Shown in pieces: positions 15,803-22,090 of a DNA stretch of 22,090 nt. Numbering within the stretch: the stretch's first letter is position 1; each line of letters opens with the position of its first letter. The notes below the pieces were generated by a model. The model did no database searches, was not told the DNA's origin, and was given only the letters and a program-made list of their open reading frames with translations. Origin of the DNA: JAHEFX01 sp964614585 (lineage in GTDB: Bacteria > Actinomycetota > Acidimicrobiia > Spongiisociales > JAENVV01); NCBI GenBank assembly GCA_964614585.1, contig CAZTLW010000028.1:1-22090 (forward strand), in the 5' to 3' direction. The translations under genes were made by a program, and so were the position numbers.

Positions 15803-15854
15803 CGGGCCCGCGCTGTCAGGGCGGGGCGACCTCCCGGGGATCCGCGCGGGCCCG
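15803..15854. promoter_or_regulatory. Inverted repeat between two divergent promoters
   Basis: cgggcccgcgc (15803-15813) and gcgcgggcccg (15844-15854) are exact 11-bp inverted arms, 30 bp apart. Each arm lies 5-8 bp upstream of one of the opposed -10 boxes. The mirror geometry suggests a shared regulator. G+C bias raises the chance of coincidence. Confidence 0.45.
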
Positions 15855-15862
15855 CCGCCCCG

Positions 15863-15868
15863 TAGCCT
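15863..15868 (+). promoter_or_regulatory. -10 box of the SRPBCC gene
   Basis: TAGCCT lies 7 nt before the ATG at 15876, with no Shine-Dalgarno. Confidence 0.6.
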
Positions 15869-15875
15869 TCTCGTC

Positions 15876-16319
15876 ATGGCCTCCGTCACCATCTCGATCG
15901 AGATCGATGCCCCGCCCGAGACCGTCTGGGCCGAGTTGGAGCGGCTCGAGGACCACGTCGAGTGGATGGCCGACGCCGAGTCGATGACCTTCACCACCGA
16001 CCAGACTCGCGGCGTCGGCACCGTGGCCGAGGTGGCCACGGTCATCGGCCCCCTCCGCACCACCGACGTGATGCGCTTCGTCGAGTGGGAGGACGGTCGC
16101 TCGATGTCGGTCCGCCACGAGGGCCTCGTCTCGGGGACCGGCACCTTCGTCCTCGACGCCATCGGCGGCGACCGCACCCGGGTGACCTGGCGGGAGGAAC
16201 TCGACTTCCCGATCCACTTCGGCGGCCCCATCGGCGAGACGGTCGCCACCCCGGTCTTCCGACGGATCTGGCGGGGGAACCTCGAGCGCCTGAAGGCCCG
16301 GGTCGAGGCGGCGAACTAG
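15876..16319 (+). CDS. SRPBCC-family (START/Bet v1-like) protein
   Basis: A 147-residue cytoplasmic protein of the polyketide-cyclase/dehydrase-like SRPBCC fold. Typical features are the initial strand SVTISIEIDAPPETVWAELE, the HVEWMADAESM segment, and the final helix PVFRRIWRGNLERLKARV. The fold forms a deep hydrophobic ligand pocket. The ligand is unknown and no fused domain is present. It is divergent from the flavin reductase and convergent with the YbaK-domain gene. Confidence 0.82.
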   Translation: MASVTISIEIDAPPETVWAELERLEDHVEWMADAESMTFTTDQTRGVGTVAEVATVIGPLRTTDVMRFVEWEDGRSMSVRHEGLVSGTGTFVLDAIGGDRTRVTWREELDFPIHFGGPIGETVATPVFRRIWRGNLERLKARVEAAN

Positions 16320-16337
16320 CCGAAGCCGCCCGTCGCC

Positions 16338-16388
16338 CGTTCCTGTGTCGTCCGGCCCTCTATGTGGGGGGTGGGCGACACAAGAACG
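16338..16388. repeat. Intergenic palindrome 3, between convergent genes
   Basis: Arms cgttcctgtgtcg (16338-16350) and cgacacaagaacg (16376-16388) pair with one mismatch. An inner ccctc/ggggg stem needs a T-G wobble. It is homologous to 15176-15228 along its length. It lies between the stop codons of the SRPBCC and YbaK genes and could work as a bidirectional terminator. Confidence 0.7.
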
Positions 16389-16399
16389 AGCGTCGGGGG

Positions 16400-16873
16400 C
16401 TAGTCCCGCTCGGCGATTGCCGCCACCGTCGCCCCGGTGGCCGCCACCAGGTCCGGGCCCGACACGTGGAGGGCCCAACCGGTGGCCCCGGCCCCGAGCG
16501 ACACCTCGTCGAGTCCCGCCAGCGACTCGTCGACCACCACCGGCCACCCACCGGCCCCGAACGGCGTGATCGTCCCCCGGGCGTAGCCGGTGGCCGTCTT
16601 CGCCTCGTCGGGGTCGGGCATGGTGAGGCGCCGCACCCCCAGCAGGTCGCGCAGGGCGGCGTAGTCGAGCCGGTCGGGGCCGGGCACGCAGACCAGCACG
16701 TAGGAGCCCTCCTCGACGCGCACCACGAGGGTCTTCGCCAACGCCTCCAGGGGCACGCCGCGGGCCTCGGCGGCCTCCTCGGCCGACGAGACCCTGCCGT
16801 AGGCGACCAGACGGTGGTCGATGCCGGCCGCGGTGACGGCCTCGGTGGCAGGCGTCTCGGGCTGGTCGCTCAC
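16400..16873 (-). CDS. YbaK/prolyl-tRNA editing-domain protein
   Basis: A 157-residue stand-alone YbaK-fold protein. The family hydrolyses mischarged aminoacyl-tRNAs, such as Cys-tRNA(Pro) or Ala-tRNA(Pro). Visible hallmarks are the conserved lysine in LAKTLVVRV (about 48-56), the core VLVCVPGPDRLDYAALRDLLG, and TGYARGTITPFG, the family's glycine-rich substrate loop. Which tRNA is edited is not clear. Its GTG start overlaps the stop of the upstream monooxygenase gene by 4 bp (GTGA), so it is the last gene of a coupled three-gene operon. No functional link with the oxidoreductases is obvious. Confidence 0.85.
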   Translation of the reverse strand: MSDQPETPATEAVTAAGIDHRLVAYGRVSSAEEAAEARGVPLEALAKTLVVRVEEGSYVLVCVPGPDRLDYAALRDLLGVRRLTMPDPDEAKTATGYARGTITPFGAGGWPVVVDESLAGLDEVSLGAGATGWALHVSGPDLVAATGATVAAIAERD

Positions 16874-17949
16874 TGCGACCGCGTCCAGCGAGGGCGGAGC
16901 GGGGCGTGGTCGAGCTGTGGCAGGACGTATCGGGCGAAGAGGTCGCACTCGGCGGCGTGCGGATAGCCGGAGAAGATGAAGGCGCCGACGCCGACCCGAC
17001 GATAGGCCTCGATCTTCGCCGCCACCTGGTCGGGGTCCCCGACGATGGCGGCGCCTGCCCCCGAGCGGGCCCGGCCGACGCCGGTCCAGAGGTTCTCCTC
17101 GACGTAGCCCTCGTCGTCCGACGAGTCCCGCAGCTCCGACTGGCGGGCGACGCCCTTGCTGGCGGCGTCGAGCGACTTGCCCCGGATGGCGGTGCCGACC
17201 TCGTCGTCGAGCTTGGAGACGAGACGAGAGGCGGCGGCACGGGCCTCGGCCTCGGTCTCGCGGACGATGACGTGGGCGCGGAGCCCATAGACGAGCTCCC
17301 GTCCGTAGCCGGCTGCCCGCTGGGTCATGTCCGCCACGGTCTCGCCGACTCCGGCGACCGTGTCCGGCCAGGTGAGGAAGACGTCGGCCTCGCGGGCGGC
17401 CACGTCCTTGGCGGGCTCGCTGAACCCACCGAAGTAGAACGGCGGGGCGGGACGGCCCAGCTCGCGGGCGATCCGGGGGGGCTCCAGCTCGAGGTCGAGG
17501 AACTCGCCGTGGAAGTCGATCGCCTCCCCCGACAACAGGGCCCGGAGGACCTGCATCCACTCGAGCGTCCGCTGGTAGCGGGGCTCGGAGGCGAGCTGCT
17601 CGCCGGGGATGTCGGAGCTGATGATGTTGATGGTGAGTCGGCCGTCGAGCACCTGGTCGAGGGTGGCCAACTGGCGAGCCAGCTGGGGCACCCACATCTC
17701 GCCCATTCGCACCGCCGTGAGGAGGTGCATGCGGCGCAGCTGGGGGGCGATGGCCCCGGCGAAGGCGATCGTGTCGATGCCGAGTTCGTAGCCCGAGGGC
17801 AACAGGATGTTGTCGAACCCGTGGCGATCGGCGGTGAGGACGATGGTCCGGTTGTGCTCGTAGGACGAGCGGAGTCGCGGGTCCGGTTGGCCCAGGAACT
17901 CGTAGTCGTCGTCACACAAGGCTCCGAACCAGGAGACTTCGATGGTCAT
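16870..17949 (-). CDS. LLM-class (SsuD-like) flavin-dependent monooxygenase
   Basis: A 359-residue TIM-barrel protein of the bacterial luciferase-like class, closest in appearance to alkanesulfonate monooxygenases. Features are the N-terminal SWFGALCDDDYEFLG, GFDNILLPSGY (about 45-55), DQVLDGRLTINIISS (about 99-113), FYFGGFSEPAKDVAA and GDPDQVAAKIEAYRRVGVGAFIFSG at the C-terminus. Such enzymes use FMNH2 and O2 to cleave C-S bonds or oxidise small organics. A flavin reductase lies 1.1 kb away. The ATG at 17949 overlaps the aldo/keto reductase stop in ATGA. The substrate is not determined; no sulfonate transporter genes are seen. Confidence 0.88.
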   Translation of the reverse strand: MTIEVSWFGALCDDDYEFLGQPDPRLRSSYEHNRTIVLTADRHGFDNILLPSGYELGIDTIAFAGAIAPQLRRMHLLTAVRMGEMWVPQLARQLATLDQVLDGRLTINIISSDIPGEQLASEPRYQRTLEWMQVLRALLSGEAIDFHGEFLDLELEPPRIARELGRPAPPFYFGGFSEPAKDVAAREADVFLTWPDTVAGVGETVADMTQRAAGYGRELVYGLRAHVIVRETEAEARAAASRLVSKLDDEVGTAIRGKSLDAASKGVARQSELRDSSDDEGYVEENLWTGVGRARSGAGAAIVGDPDQVAAKIEAYRRVGVGAFIFSGYPHAAECDLFARYVLPQLDHAPLRPRWTRSQ

Positions 17950-18848
17950 GGCAGTGGCACCCCTTCCGACGCCTCGATGATGCGATAGACCTCCGACCGA
18001 CTCAAACCAACGTCGGCCGCGGAGGCCGCCCAGCGGATCCGCTCCGGGTTCTGGGTACCGACGATGGCGATCGGCCGGGACGGATGTGCGAGCACGAAGG
18101 CCAGGGCGATCGTGGAGCGTCCGACGTCGCGGGCCTGGGCCAACTCGTCGAGAACCGCGAGCAACTCTGCCGACACGCCCTCCCCCGTCGCAAGCTGGCC
18201 GCCGCTCAGCGGGCTCCACGCCATCGGGACGGCGCCGGTGGCCATGGCGTGGTCGAAGGTGCCGTCGCGCATGGGGTCGAGGTGGAGCGCCGAGAACTCG
18301 GGCTGCACGGCCACGACCGGCTCGCCGAGGTGGGACTCGAGGGCCATGGTCTGGCTCACGGTGTGGTTGGACACGCCGATGGCGCCGATCTTGCCCTCCT
18401 CCCGCAGCGCCAGCAGGGTCTCGGCGACACCGGCCGGGTGGGCGAGGAGGTCGGGGCGGTGGACCAGGTAGAGGTCGACGCGGTCGACGCCGAGGCGGTC
18501 GAGCGACGCCTCGCACGCCGACCGCAGGTGCTCGGGCGACGAGTCGTAGGGGACGCCGGGGACGATGCCGCCCTTGGTGGCCAGCACCATGCGGTCGCGC
18601 CAGTCGGGGTGGCGGGCGAGGACGCCACCGAGGAGCTCCTCGGCGTGGCCCAGGCCCGCACCGCCCCAGTCGAAGCCGTACACGTCGGCGACGTCGATGA
18701 GGTTCATCCCCACCTCGAGGGCGGTCTCGATGAGGCGGTCGGCGGCGGCCTCGTCGTCGTCGACGAAGCGCCAACAACCGAACGAGATGGGCCCGACGTC
18801 GCGGCCACCGATCGTGCGCGGCGTCGGGTCGACGATGGATCGAGTCAT
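17946..18848 (-). CDS. Aldo/keto reductase
   Basis: A 300-residue NADP-dependent TIM-barrel reductase acting on carbonyls. The catalytic tetrad is D52, Y57 (IDVADVYGF), K92 (LATKGG) and H130 (DLYLVHRPD). Cofactor-binding elements near the C-terminus include AIVGTQNPERI. The ATG at 18848 (MTRSIVDPTP) is chosen because a TAGGCT box lies 7 nt upstream; a further in-frame ATG at 18902 would overlap the divergent gene. It heads the coupled operon with the monooxygenase and YbaK-domain genes. The substrate is unknown. Confidence 0.9.
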   Translation of the reverse strand: MTRSIVDPTPRTIGGRDVGPISFGCWRFVDDDEAAADRLIETALEVGMNLIDVADVYGFDWGGAGLGHAEELLGGVLARHPDWRDRMVLATKGGIVPGVPYDSSPEHLRSACEASLDRLGVDRVDLYLVHRPDLLAHPAGVAETLLALREEGKIGAIGVSNHTVSQTMALESHLGEPVVAVQPEFSALHLDPMRDGTFDHAMATGAVPMAWSPLSGGQLATGEGVSAELLAVLDELAQARDVGRSTIALAFVLAHPSRPIAIVGTQNPERIRWAASAADVGLSRSEVYRIIEASEGVPLP

Positions 18849-18854
18849 GCGGCG

Positions 18855-18861
18855 TAGCCTA
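18855..18861. promoter_or_regulatory. Bidirectional -10 box
   Basis: The palindromic cgtagcctacg reads TAGCCT on the plus strand (18855-18860) and TAGGCT on the minus strand (18861-18856). The minus copy lies 7 nt before the aldo/keto reductase ATG. The plus copy would start a leader of about 33 nt before the ATG at 18901. The two promoters cannot be occupied at the same time. Confidence 0.55.
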
Positions 18862-18880
18862 CGCCACCCCCGTTTCCCGT

Positions 18881-18892
18881 CTCCCCGGGGAG
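18881..18892 (+). promoter_or_regulatory. Palindrome overlapping the Shine-Dalgarno of the Gfo/Idh gene
   Basis: ctccccggggag is a 12-bp perfect palindrome. Its right half joins the ribosome site GGAGGA (18889-18894), 6 nt before the ATG at 18901. Folding of the leader would hide the site. Confidence 0.4.
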
Positions 18893-18900
18893 GACGACAC

Positions 18901-19962
18901 ATGTTCCGTTACGGCGTCATCGGCACCGGCATGATGGGCATCGAGCACATGATGAACATCGTCCACCTCGACGGTGCGGAGATCACGGCCTACTCCGACC
19001 CCCACGAGCCGTCGCGGGTGTCGGCCGCCACCATCGCCCCCGAGGCGACGCCCTTCGTCGACCATCGCGACCTGCTGGCCTCGGGGCTCTGCGACGCGGT
19101 CGTCGTGGCCTCCCCCAACCACACCCACCGGGCGGTGCTGGAGGACGTGCTCCCGACCGACCTCCACGTCCTCGTCGAGAAGCCCCTGGCCACCACCGTG
19201 GCCGACTGCCGTCGGCTCGTGGAACTCGCCGAGGGGCGGGAGGCCATCACGTGGGTCGGCCTGGAGTACCGCTACATGCCACCCATCACCCGGCTCATCG
19301 AGGAGGTGTCGGCCGGCACGATCGGCGACGTCAAGATGCTCGCCATCCGCGAGCACCGCTTTCCCTTCCTCCCGAAGGTCGACGATTGGAACCGCTTCAA
19401 CGCCAACACCGGCGGGACCCTCGTGGAGAAGGCCTGCCACTTCTTCGACCTCATGACCCACGTCATCGGCCGGCGGCCCGTGCGGGTGATGGCCTCGGGG
19501 TCCCAGGCGGTGAACCACCTCGACGAGACGTACGGCGGCCGGGTGCCCGACGTGCTCGACAACGCCTACGTGGTCGTCGAGTACGACGGTGGGACGCGAG
19601 CGATGCTCGACCTCTGCATGTTCGCCGAGGCCACCCACGAGCAGGAGGAGGTGGTCGCGGTCGGCGACCAGGGCAAGGTCGAGGCGTTCCTGCCGTCGTC
19701 GACGGTCCGGATCGGTCGCCGCGGCCGGCATTTCATCGGCGGCGTCGAGATCCACGACGTGCACGACGAGCGCATCACCTATGAGGGCCACCACCACGGA
19801 TCGAGCCAGCTGGAGCACCACGACTTCATGGTCGCCTGCCAGAGCGGCGAGATGCCGGCGGTGTCGGTGGAGGACGGCCTGTTGGCCGTGGCGGTCGGCG
19901 TCGCCGCCCACCGCAGCATCGACGAGTCCCGCTGGGTGGAGATGGACGAGGTGCTCGGCTGA
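18901..19962 (+). CDS. Gfo/Idh/MocA-family oxidoreductase
   Basis: A 353-residue NAD(P)-dependent dehydrogenase. The N-terminal Rossmann fold has GVIGTGMMG (5-13), then the family signature VEKPLATT (92-99, K94) and WVGLEYRYMPP. The C-terminal alpha/beta domain (about 125-353) contains GGTLVEKACHFFDLM, where the lysine and histidine are typical catalytic positions of the family. Members oxidise sugars or cyclitols. No sugar-transport genes lie nearby, so the substrate is open. It is divergent from the aldo/keto reductase and convergent with the ABC permease (9 bp apart). Confidence 0.9.
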   Translation: MFRYGVIGTGMMGIEHMMNIVHLDGAEITAYSDPHEPSRVSAATIAPEATPFVDHRDLLASGLCDAVVVASPNHTHRAVLEDVLPTDLHVLVEKPLATTVADCRRLVELAEGREAITWVGLEYRYMPPITRLIEEVSAGTIGDVKMLAIREHRFPFLPKVDDWNRFNANTGGTLVEKACHFFDLMTHVIGRRPVRVMASGSQAVNHLDETYGGRVPDVLDNAYVVVEYDGGTRAMLDLCMFAEATHEQEEVVAVGDQGKVEAFLPSSTVRIGRRGRHFIGGVEIHDVHDERITYEGHHHGSSQLEHHDFMVACQSGEMPAVSVEDGLLAVAVGVAAHRSIDESRWVEMDEVLG

Positions 19963-19971
19963 CGCCGGGCC

Positions 19972-21039
19972 CTACTGCTCCCCCGCCACCCGTTCGAGCC
20001 GACGGCCCATGAGGACCACGACCGGGACGAGGGCGACGCACCACCCGAGCGCCACGGCCAGCGAGCCCACGACGTCGGCGAAGGCGGCCCCTTCGAGCGA
20101 GAGCGAGAAGATGGGATCGAGGAACCACCACGTCGGCGCGATCATGGCGATCCACTCGGGCAGTTCGGGCCAGATGAAGAACACGACGGGGTAGATGAGC
20201 AGGATGGCCCCGGCCTTCCACACCGCGAAGAGCGTGTTCTGGTCCCGGGCCCACGAGCCGACCGCGAGGCCGATCTCGGCCATCATCAGCCCACCGATCG
20301 CCACCGCCGCCACCAGTGCCCACGGCGCCGACCCCCACACCCCGTTGAGGGCCAGGGTGAGCGTGCCGGAGACGATCGCCACGACGAGGCCGATCACGAG
20401 CTTGGAGGCGAACACGTCGGCGAGCGACGCCGGGGTGACGAGGACCGCGTCGAGGGTGCGCCGCTCGCGTTCCTCCACCAGCCCGGCGGCCGGCACGAGG
20501 GCCCCACCGATGGCGACGGCCATCACCACGAGCATCGGGATGAGCCGACTGGCGAGGTCGAGCCCCATCTCGCCGAGCTGGACGACGTCGACCGCGACGG
20601 GCGCCGCGGTGCCCTCCACGCCGCGGACGAGGTCGAGTGCGGTCACGGCCAGGATGGCCCGGTCGGAGGCGAGCGACTCGCCGGCGACGGTGAACTGGAG
20701 CGTGGGCCGCTCCCCCGCCACCACCGCCTCGTCGAACCCAGATGGGAGCACCAGCCCCGCGTCGACGTCGTGGTTCTCCACCGCGACGGCGAGCTCCTCG
20801 GCGTCGGCGAAGGCCACCACCTCGATCCCGTCCAGGGCGGCGGCGGCAGCAGGGATCGAGCTGGCGCCCTCGTCGACGATGCCCAACGACGGCGGGCGCC
20901 CGAGAAGGCTGCCGAAGATCCCCTGCACCAGCAGGGTCATGATGACGGGGATGACCAGGGCCCACACCAGGAACGGGGCCCGGTAGCCCATCCGGACCTC
21001 CCGGCCGATGAGGGTGGCGGTGCGGTCGAGGTGCAACAT
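19972..21039 (-). CDS. ABC-2 type transporter permease
   Basis: A 355-residue membrane protein. One N-terminal helix (about 22-42, FLVWALVIPVIMTLLVQGIF) is followed by an extracytoplasmic domain (about 45-170), then five more helices: about 185-208, 230-250, 255-275, 285-305 and 325-345. EERERRTLDAVLVTPASLADVFASK between helices 2 and 3 is the coupling region typical of NatB-like ABC-2 permeases. The transported substrate is unknown. The start overlaps the stop of the upstream permease by 1 bp (TGATG). The two probably form a heterodimer; the ATPase is not in the window and is expected beyond the right edge. Confidence 0.88.
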   Translation of the reverse strand: MLHLDRTATLIGREVRMGYRAPFLVWALVIPVIMTLLVQGIFGSLLGRPPSLGIVDEGASSIPAAAAALDGIEVVAFADAEELAVAVENHDVDAGLVLPSGFDEAVVAGERPTLQFTVAGESLASDRAILAVTALDLVRGVEGTAAPVAVDVVQLGEMGLDLASRLIPMLVVMAVAIGGALVPAAGLVEERERRTLDAVLVTPASLADVFASKLVIGLVVAIVSGTLTLALNGVWGSAPWALVAAVAIGGLMMAEIGLAVGSWARDQNTLFAVWKAGAILLIYPVVFFIWPELPEWIAMIAPTWWFLDPIFSLSLEGAAFADVVGSLAVALGWCVALVPVVVLMGRRLERVAGEQ

Positions 21040-22090
21040 CAGGCCTCCTGGAGGGTGACGATCCGGCGCCGGAGGGCGACCCAGCCGACGGTGATGACGA
21101 CCGCGCACCAGCCGGCGAGGAGCGCCAGATCGGCGGCCACGTCGGACCACGTCGCCTCGTAGGCGGTGACGTCGAGGATCACCTCGACCAACGGATACGA
21201 CGGGAGGACCCGGACCCACGGGGCGGCGCTGCCGGGGAAGAGCACCGCGAACGAGGGGACGAGCAGGGGGATCATGAAGGCGACCGACCAGAACAGGACG
21301 CTCATGAAATCCTTGCCGATCGACCCGGCCAGGAGGGCGAACCCCGTCACGAGCACCGACCCGAGCAGGATCGCGGCCACCATGATGAGGGGGGCGAAGC
21401 CGAGGGCGCGGATCGCCACGAGGAGGATCATCGCCTGGACGAAGGCGAGGCCGGTCCCGAAGAGCACCTTGGCCGTGAGGAAGTCGGTGACGCTGGCGGG
21501 CGTGGTCACCACCGCGGTCACGGTGCGGGACTGGATCTCGCCGGCCACCAGGGCCCCGAGGGTGATCGCCTCCACCAACAGGACCAGGAAGGCGAACATC
21601 GGCCGGAGCTGCTCCTGGATGCTGACCTGGTCGCCGACACGGTCCGGGCCGACGACGATCTGGTCCTCCGGCAGGGTCTCCACGGGCAGGGGCGCGCCGG
21701 TGGCCTCGAGGGCGAGCTCCCGGACGAGGGCGCTCAGCGCCGGCTCGAGCTCGGGCGGCAGCTCGGGGCCCACGTAGACCGTCACGGTCGGGGTACCCCC
21801 GGCCCCCAGCTCGGCGGCGAACCCCTCCGGGAACCAGAGACCGGCGACGACGTCATCGCCCGCCTCGACCGCCGCCACCAGGTCGTCCTCGTCCGAGAAG
21901 GCCTCGGCCGCCAGCCCGTCGGAGCCCTCGGCGTCCGTCAGGACCGTGGCCACGGCCGGGTCGCCACCCACGCCGATGCGCACCGTCTCGTCGACCGTGT
22001 CGGGGAGGAACCAGAAGATCGCGACGTAGAAGACCAGGCCGAGGACGGAGATGACGACGAAGAACCGGTCGCGGGAGAACTCCCGCAGGT
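21039..22090 (-). CDS. ABC-2 type transporter permease, 5' end missing
   Basis: The gene runs off the right edge; 349 residues are visible. The frame stays open beyond the GTG at 21983 and encodes LREFSRDRFFVVISVLGLVF plus YVAIFWFLPD, a typical first helix of the family, so the true start lies outside the window. An extracytoplasmic domain follows the first helix, then five hydrophobic helices with SRTVTAVVTTPASVTDFLTAK as the coupling region. The organisation parallels the downstream permease. They are paired by a TGATG overlap. Confidence 0.88.
   Translation of the reverse strand, partial: LREFSRDRFFVVISVLGLVFYVAIFWFLPDTVDETVRIGVGGDPAVATVLTDAEGSDGLAAEAFSDEDDLVAAVEAGDDVVAGLWFPEGFAAELGAGGTPTVTVYVGPELPPELEPALSALVRELALEATGAPLPVETLPEDQIVVGPDRVGDQVSIQEQLRPMFAFLVLLVEAITLGALVAGEIQSRTVTAVVTTPASVTDFLTAKVLFGTGLAFVQAMILLVAIRALGFAPLIMVAAILLGSVLVTGFALLAGSIGKDFMSVLFWSVAFMIPLLVPSFAVLFPGSAAPWVRVLPSYPLVEVILDVTAYEATWSDVAADLALLAGWCAVVITVGWVALRRRIVTLQEA

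Overview
The window is very G+C-rich, densely coded DNA. It reads as an actinobacterial chromosome, possibly Acidimicrobiia-like, although taxonomy cannot be settled from sequence alone. Support comes from the coding bias, frequent GTG starts, 1-19 bp gene overlaps, and the fact that most transcription units begin with a TAnnnT-like -10 box only 6-8 nt before the start codon. That is the leaderless-mRNA arrangement known from Actinobacteria.

Layout. Positions 1-15 appear to hold the first codons of a minus-strand gene cut by the edge. Positions 161-1562 are a complete insertion sequence with perfect 26-bp terminal inverted repeats and one intact DDE transposase, inserted into a GGTACTC heptamer array just downstream of dapE. 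Next come dapE (-), a nucleotidyltransferase-fold protein (+), an OmpR-type regulator, a sensor kinase and an MpaB-type oxygenase (+). dapD and dapC (-) follow. With dapE they supply three steps of the succinylase branch of diaminopimelate/lysine synthesis.

Positions 8287-9666 hold a compact operon: a 36-residue micro-ORF, a ribbon-helix-helix (RHH) protein and a DUF4097-type beta-repeat protein. The start and stop codons of neighbours overlap, and the promoter is overlaid by three hexamer half-sites spaced exactly 11 bp apart. A small membrane-anchored protein follows. Then come ligA (-), a divergent DUF1269-like glycine-zipper protein (+), and mnmA plus a cysteine desulfurase (-), which together form a tRNA 2-thiolation and DNA-ligase neighbourhood.

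The right part holds a flavin reductase (-) divergent from an SRPBCC protein (+). A translationally coupled minus-strand operon follows: aldo/keto reductase, SsuD-like flavin monooxygenase and YbaK-domain deacylase. A Gfo/Idh/MocA oxidoreductase (+) comes next, then two coupled ABC-2 permeases (-), the upstream one running off the edge.

The most interesting non-coding signals are four. (1) The IS ends carry four copies of a 13-bp site, and the only deviating base creates the transposase stop codon. (2) Three intergenic palindromes share GTTCCTGT/ACAGGAAC-like arms and look like a dispersed repeat family. (3) The RHH-DUF4097 promoter/operator is regularly spaced. (4) Leaderless promoters recur, including one bidirectional -10 box. 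No tRNA, rRNA or CRISPR was seen, and no stretch over 300 bp lacks a gene or IS.
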